A stretch of DNA of 64,000 nucleotides from Dimargaris cristalligena. Lineage: Eukaryota > Kickxellomycota > Dimargaritomycetes > Dimargaritales > Dimargaritaceae. The translations under genes were made by a program, and so were the position numbers. Below the pieces are notes generated by a model. That model saw only the letters and a list, made by a program, of their open reading frames with translations, had not been told where the DNA came from and did not search any database. The DNA is taken from positions 19,136 to 83,135 of the forward strand of contig JANBQC010000041.1 in assembly GCA_027576995.1 (NCBI GenBank). Reading direction: 5' to 3'. Below, in pieces: positions 58,671 through 64,000 of the stretch. Each line of letters starts with the position of its first letter. Position 1 is the stretch's first letter.

Positions 58671-61600
58671 AGTGGTCAATAAAACAGACCGAAACGATTC
58701 GATAGATTGGTTGGTCGTAGACTTGTCAATAACTAAAAGGGTGGGATATAAACACCCAGAAGAATAGTCCACAGGTTAATAATGGAAGTAGGGACTGCTC
58801 TGGACAAATGGTGTTTGATAATTGGGAATGGAGACAGGGAATGGCCAGGCTTTTATACACCAGCACCAAAGTAATTTGGCAATCCTAGTACAGTGGTTTA
58901 TCTGACTCCAAAAATTGCAGTCAAGAGGGGGGAAGGCTTAGCATTGCGGGTGGAGCGTAGCAGGTTATGTTGGGACACTCTGTGCCTTCACTATTTCCAA
59001 TTAGCCCGAAATAAACCTAAAACCCGAGATTTATATCGCATGATCTCCCCATTAGGGGGGTTCGGAATATGCCTCAATGGCTGGTCGTATCGGGCAACTT
59101 GCACATGGGTCATCTCTACTTTGGGGAGCTTGTGTTCCCTTTTCGCCGGACTTCTGGGCTAATTGGAATGCACCAGGCCTATTTCCCTCTCCCTCCCATT
59201 TTTAAAAGCCGAAGCTTCGAAGCGTTCCACTAGTTTCATGGGTTAATAGTGGTGAGGTTGCACAGAGATGCCGCATCTATTTAGATGAATAGAAGGGAAG
59301 TAAAAGCGACTGGCCTAATGCTCTCTTCACCACTACCACCACTACCATCTCCGCTGACTTATTGTGCTGCATATTAATATAAATATATATTGGATAATTC
59401 TCAGCCGTCAGGGTGGCTGGTATTACAAATAAGCCATTAAATCGGTGGAAGTGTCCCTTCTACTTGATATACCTTATCTCTCTTGCTGCGGTCCCAGTTC
59501 CCTGGAGGTCTTATCCTCCTTGCGGCTGCTACCTGCTCTATAGTAAATTCGTAAGGCTTAGTGTCGTCTATCGATGGCCAACTTTCCCCACTCTTCCTAA
59601 CACCCCTCCGGACTTGTTGAATGTCGCCCTTCCTTGATTAGAGACCCAATGTCTTCACCATGGCTATATTTCCGGACAAAATACCGTTACCATAGACTAG
59701 GGACCAACTACCTTCACTGGGATTAAAGGCTGTATGAGATTGCACTGGCATTCCAACGAACTTGTCGTGCGAACTACTTGGTGGAACCATCTTTGTATAC
59801 ATATATGGGAGGTTATATTTATGCTATTTGGTAGGTTAATTCAATTTGGAAGATATATACAATTGCAGACGATCCCTAGGGGGGGGGCACAGTGGAGGTC
59901 ACCTATTGAAAGCTAGGGGATGGCCATAGTTCCAAAAAGAACAAACCGAAAGTCCAGACTGGTGTATGGGATTGGTGTGACACTTCTATGCTAATGTGTG
60001 AACTATGACTGGTAAATGGCTCATGGTGGGGCTAGAGCCAATGTTTGGCCTCGCAGCTCTCGGGATGGGGTATATCTCGGACCCATGGTCGGCTGAAAAG
60101 AAGTCGATGGCTAATTCACCACTATATCGGTAGATTCTGCCAGGGTTGAGGGCTTCACAAACTAATATGAAGGCACCTCTTTCTATCTTGAGAATAATAT
60201 GGTTAAGGGGTTTATATAGTATCGTTTGATTACACGGAGTTGAGCGTCGATTTCCAACCAACTCGAAGCCAGTCATGTCTATTTACCAACTAGGTAATAA
60301 TATATGCTGTGTTGTCCAGCCTGCGATGTTTGACTGTTAGAAGTGAATACCACTTGGCACCCACGGCCAATTTAACTAATCGTTGGTTAGCTCACTTTCA
60401 TCCGGCCAACGCCAATTTTCGTTGCCAATAATAGGATATATTATGGTATATCTCCATCGTTTATGTATTTTAAAGGGCTCTAGAATCCTACGATGGAAAG
60501 AAAGTAGTTGACTATTTGAAGGATACTATAATATATATATAATAATATAGCGTTTCCAATGTCTCTTGTCTTTCAGAGGGAAACGGTACTTAGTATTTCC
60601 CACTTTCAGCAACCACGTACATCATCTACTATATGCTCCAGCACCCTCGAATCGAAACTTTCTCCTCCTTCTAGCACATTTTTACATTTAAGCCGGGGGC
60701 CCTCCATATCGGTATCAACGCGTCTTGAGAAGAAGCCTGGGCCCATGTCCCACATTCCTAGGCTTATTAGATCCAAGGGGGAGCCGCCCAACCCTGCCCA
60801 TATGTGGCTCACTCGCTGAGGTGTCTAATTACAGTCCACCAAAACACGGCCTGAATTATTTTAGAGACGATGGTAACCAAACCGAGCCCATAGCATAACT
60901 TACAGGTAGTGTGATCCAGCCAACTAAATCCCAGGGTATGTATAACTTATAGGCAGGGTGCAACCAAAGTCGCCTGATGACTGTACAGGCGACGCCCCTT
61001 AAGTCAACACTATGTGGTCTAGTTGATTAATATGTGCTAGGCACGCATTGTGGTACATCCGGTATATAATATATCCCCCTTGCTGGGCTACTAATTTGCC
61101 CGCCATTCTTTTAGGCCAACCGGTTTAAAATTTAGGCGTATGGCTATAAAATTATGAGTGGTAGGCAAATAAGACCAATAATCATGGGCGGTAGTCTCTA
61201 TTTAACCTTACCAACGTGTTTCTGGCGGATAGTGCCTTCCACGTCATTTCCCATAACATTTTTGCATATTTACATTCAATTATGCACTACCTACATATTG
61301 CCGTATAGTCAGTAAACCTGAAATTCATGGCGCAAAGTGGCCTGCCCTGGTCGCCAGGGTTTCTAAACAAGAAAGACTCAGCATGTGGGTATGCATTCTT
61401 GAACCAAGTTGGTGTGATGAATGCAGTGAGAAGTTGGATTGATTCACCATTGCCTAGTTCGACAACCGGTTACCTCACTGAGGAACTGGGCTGAGCTGTT
61501 CGCATTCTATAGTTATAATCACATTTAATTGAAATATATACTTGCGGTACTATTCTAGTTTTAATAATTTCGTCACATTGACCTCATGAAAAGGCTGTGT

Positions 61601-63749
61601 TACTAATCAACGCAATCGCTTGCCCTGTTGCATATCCAAGGGCTGATTCAAAAATATCCAAGTCGGAGAGTGAATTCACCCCTGTGAAACCTCCTCTTGG
61701 GGGCCTATATAGAGTTTGATTTTGGAGACTATATGGAAAACGCAAGACCAAGTAAAGTGGTGACATGTCACTTGGTTCCTTTAGGGGATGCGTTCGGCAC
61801 TAGCCTCACTATTGGCAGTTGGATCATGAAGTAACAACCAGAAAAATGCATTAATACCACTATTTTGCACCAACCGCTGAACCCCGGTAATTAAATGTTG
61901 ATTCCCCAATGATTAGGGTTATTAAACAGAGTGCGTATCACCAACGTCGTTGAGTGCCTATCGAGAAACATTTCGACGTGTATTAGGGAAATCCCGAATA
62001 TAGCCAATATTCGCTTGCATTACTGGTAGTCTAAAGGTAAAAGGTCCGTTATCAAGGTCAGTCTAGGTTATATCAATACATGCTAATTAGTGGAAAGGCT
62101 ACTCCAACGAGCGATACCCAGTCTTTGAATAAATACAGATACCATTAGCACTGCGTCTATCGTATAACTGAATACTGACTTCAGATGGAATACCTTGGCC
62201 CAACCCCCTACATTACACTCCCCCTTTATTGCTCGCTTCGGACAACTCCCCGTCTTCCTTCCTATGATCTATTCCCTCCCATTGATATCATAAACGCATT
62301 TGGATATCTTATTAGACGAGCCGCCAGCTACCCATGGTATCCTTTGAAGCCCATTGTTTTTCGACAAGTCCCCAGCCCCTTACACTACCAGAAAAATCCC
62401 ATTATTATTACCAATGGAATTGGTATCTAATGTTACACAATTGTGACTCGGCTGGGAACTACATCAGTGAACCACTATTTTCCTGATTAACCAGTATAAT
62501 GTACATCTATGCGGACGGCGACTGTATTATGGGGTGCCAGTCGAGGTCACCTTTGCTATGGTGGAGAAGTGACTACTGGCCTGGTAACAATAGGAAACCC
62601 CTAGAGTCATATCTGTAATAAATTCCTGTCTTTGAAAAGATGGTCTTGTGAATTCGCTGCACGGTGTCGAATGAGAATATTAGAATGGTACCGATACGTT
62701 AAGAGGCATTGCGTGGTAAGATTATGCCTGCCGACTCAGCCGTCCAAGGGCGACAAAGTAATTAAATAATTTTCTAATAGAACAGCCTCGGACAGCTCTC
62801 AGTAGTGGTACGGTATTGACCAAACTATGCTAAACAAATTTCAATATTTTTCACTTATAATATTCAATATACCTGAGGTAATAGGCTGGCTGCGGGCAAG
62901 GAAAATCGCAAGGCGCTGTAAATCGGAAGGTACTTATGATGCCTATTTTTGTTTTGACTCTCCTCGACACTGTACAGTATACGAGCCCTGAAAAGAGTGG
63001 TTCAACTTGAATTTGAAATTAGTGATGGATGCCGATTTCGAGTGGCCCTTCGGGGGACAGGTGAAATGGCAATAGGCAACAGCCACCACCAGGGCGCCTC
63101 GTTATGCTGGAAAAAAATATTATTACACTGGGGCCCGACCTTCCCTGCTAGAGGTGTCGCGATAAAATTATCACCAATAACATAATAAATATTCCCAGTC
63201 ATTCGTCCGAACCTACCCTTCATGCGACGAGTATAGCCTAGGATAGTCGGCGGAACAGTGCTCCCCAAACAAATTAATGAAGACTTAATGACCATAGGAC
63301 CCCGATAATAGTTGGGGACACTTTATCGACCAATCAGGACGAAGAATAGTAGAGGGTATCTATAGGGTATATTCGGACGGGTTAGTTGGTGAGCTGTCAT
63401 GTCTGGTGCAGGGGGGAGTTACTTGATGACTATTTAATCGGCAATACCATGCAAAACATAGTCAGTCAAGAGTCATCTCAAATCTTCAGAGGAAGAGCAT
63501 TAAAAAAACTACACCAAACAATCCAGGGGATCCGGTATCACAAATCAACTCGTTAAGCCCATGATTACAAAGGGAATATAAATACTCACGATGGATTTAC
63601 CTAAAGCAGTACCCTCAACCACTCACTCTACCCCAGTCCCTTCGCTAGACTGTTATCATTTTACATTATCTATAAAATACACTTTAGCCATTCACTGCAC
63701 CCGTTCGGATAATTTATCGACCCACCACCCTACTCTTACCATATCCGCA
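58671..63749. other. Gene-poor region, 5 kb
   Basis: AT-rich DNA without a confident gene. Minus-strand frames at 60606-60812 and 59986-60276 have protein-like composition, and between about 60700 and 61000 a GTAAGT donor and a TAG acceptor are in phase, so a spliced orphan gene is possible. Short (AT)n tract near 60530-60540. The last 150 bases are CT-rich, the presumed leader of the gene starting at 63750. Confidence 0.45.
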
Positions 63750-64000
63750 ATGCCTGGTTCCCCCTCAGCCGTTTCTTCCAAGGTCCCTCAGATTCCCGTA
63801 ATTCCAAAGGATTATCAACCCACATTTCACCTGCCACTCGGCAAGCCGCGAGTCACTATTGCGGGATACTCGGCCTGGGCATCAAATCTGCATTCGCCGT
63901 ATTTGCAAGAGGCCCGTGAGGATGTATTCGAACAGACAGTTCAACTGGCTACTGCCATTCTTCTGGGACGATATTACCGCCAGCCAGCCATTGCCTTTGC
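63750..64000 (+). CDS. 5' end of an unidentified gene (runs off the window)
   Basis: From ATG 63750 the frame stays open for the remaining 251 bases (83 codons) with strongly coding-like codon use (GCC, CAG, CTG). It starts MPGSPSAVSSKVPQIPVIP, contains the Pro-rich stretch PKDYQPTFHLPLGKPR and then VTIAGYSAWASNLHSPYL, LQEAREDVFEQTVQLATAI and LLGRYYRQPAIAFA. A C/T-rich leader precedes the start, as for other housekeeping genes here. No family recognised; no signal peptide. Confidence 0.7.
   Translation, partial: MPGSPSAVSSKVPQIPVIPKDYQPTFHLPLGKPRVTIAGYSAWASNLHSPYLQEAREDVFEQTVQLATAILLGRYYRQPAIAF

Overview
The window reads as nuclear DNA of a fungus. The support is spliceosomal introns with GTAAGT-like donors and TAG/CAG acceptors, mitochondrial and nucleolar housekeeping genes of fungal type, Sel1-repeat proteins of the Dsf2/Nif1 type, and long Ser/Pro/Gly-rich low-complexity proteins. 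A Rab2 orthologue, which budding yeast lacks, argues against Saccharomycetes. An early-diverging (zygomycete-grade) fungus is my guess, but the sequence does not prove it. Identifications come from recognising motifs by eye; no database search was possible.

Layout. 1-8.3 kb is almost gene-free and AT-rich in its centre. An orphan gene lies at 8.8-9.9 kb (+), followed by another gene-poor stretch to 16.5 kb. The gene-dense core runs from 16.5 to 58.7 kb: mitoribosomal mS38 (+, 16496-18064); a very long Sel1-repeat protein (-, 19341-23564); a low-complexity fungal protein (-, 27200-28216); casein kinase 2 beta (-, 31581-32261); copper chaperone ATX1 (-, 33327-34023, 3 exons); tRNA 2'-phosphotransferase TPT1 (-, 34989-36559, 4 exons); Rheb (+, 37712-39204, 4 exons); an orphan gene (-, about 40505-41254); Rab2 (+, 44977-45609); ATP synthase epsilon ATP15 (-, 46410-47247, 3 exons); a second, shorter Sel1-repeat protein (-, 48439-49767); the DEAD-box helicase DBP9 (-, 51734-53599); a HECT-like/UBE3D-type E3 ligase (+, 54163-56965, 7 exons); and a secretory-pathway orphan (-, 57178-58670, 2 exons). 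58.7-63.7 kb is again gene-poor, and the 5' end of a further gene begins at 63750 and runs off the window.

The genes do not form a single pathway. The functional links are general: Rheb acts in TOR growth signalling; CK2 beta and the Dsf2/Nif1-like proteins concern kinases and cell-cycle control; mS38 and ATP15 serve mitochondria; DBP9 and TPT1 serve ribosome and tRNA maturation. I found no biosynthetic cluster, CRISPR array, transposon, rRNA or tRNA gene. Nothing here amounts to a clearly new biological system. The most novel items are the orphan proteins, the pair of Sel1 paralogues, and some gene-structure oddities: a GC-AG intron, a 9-nt first coding exon and a 36-nt last exon.
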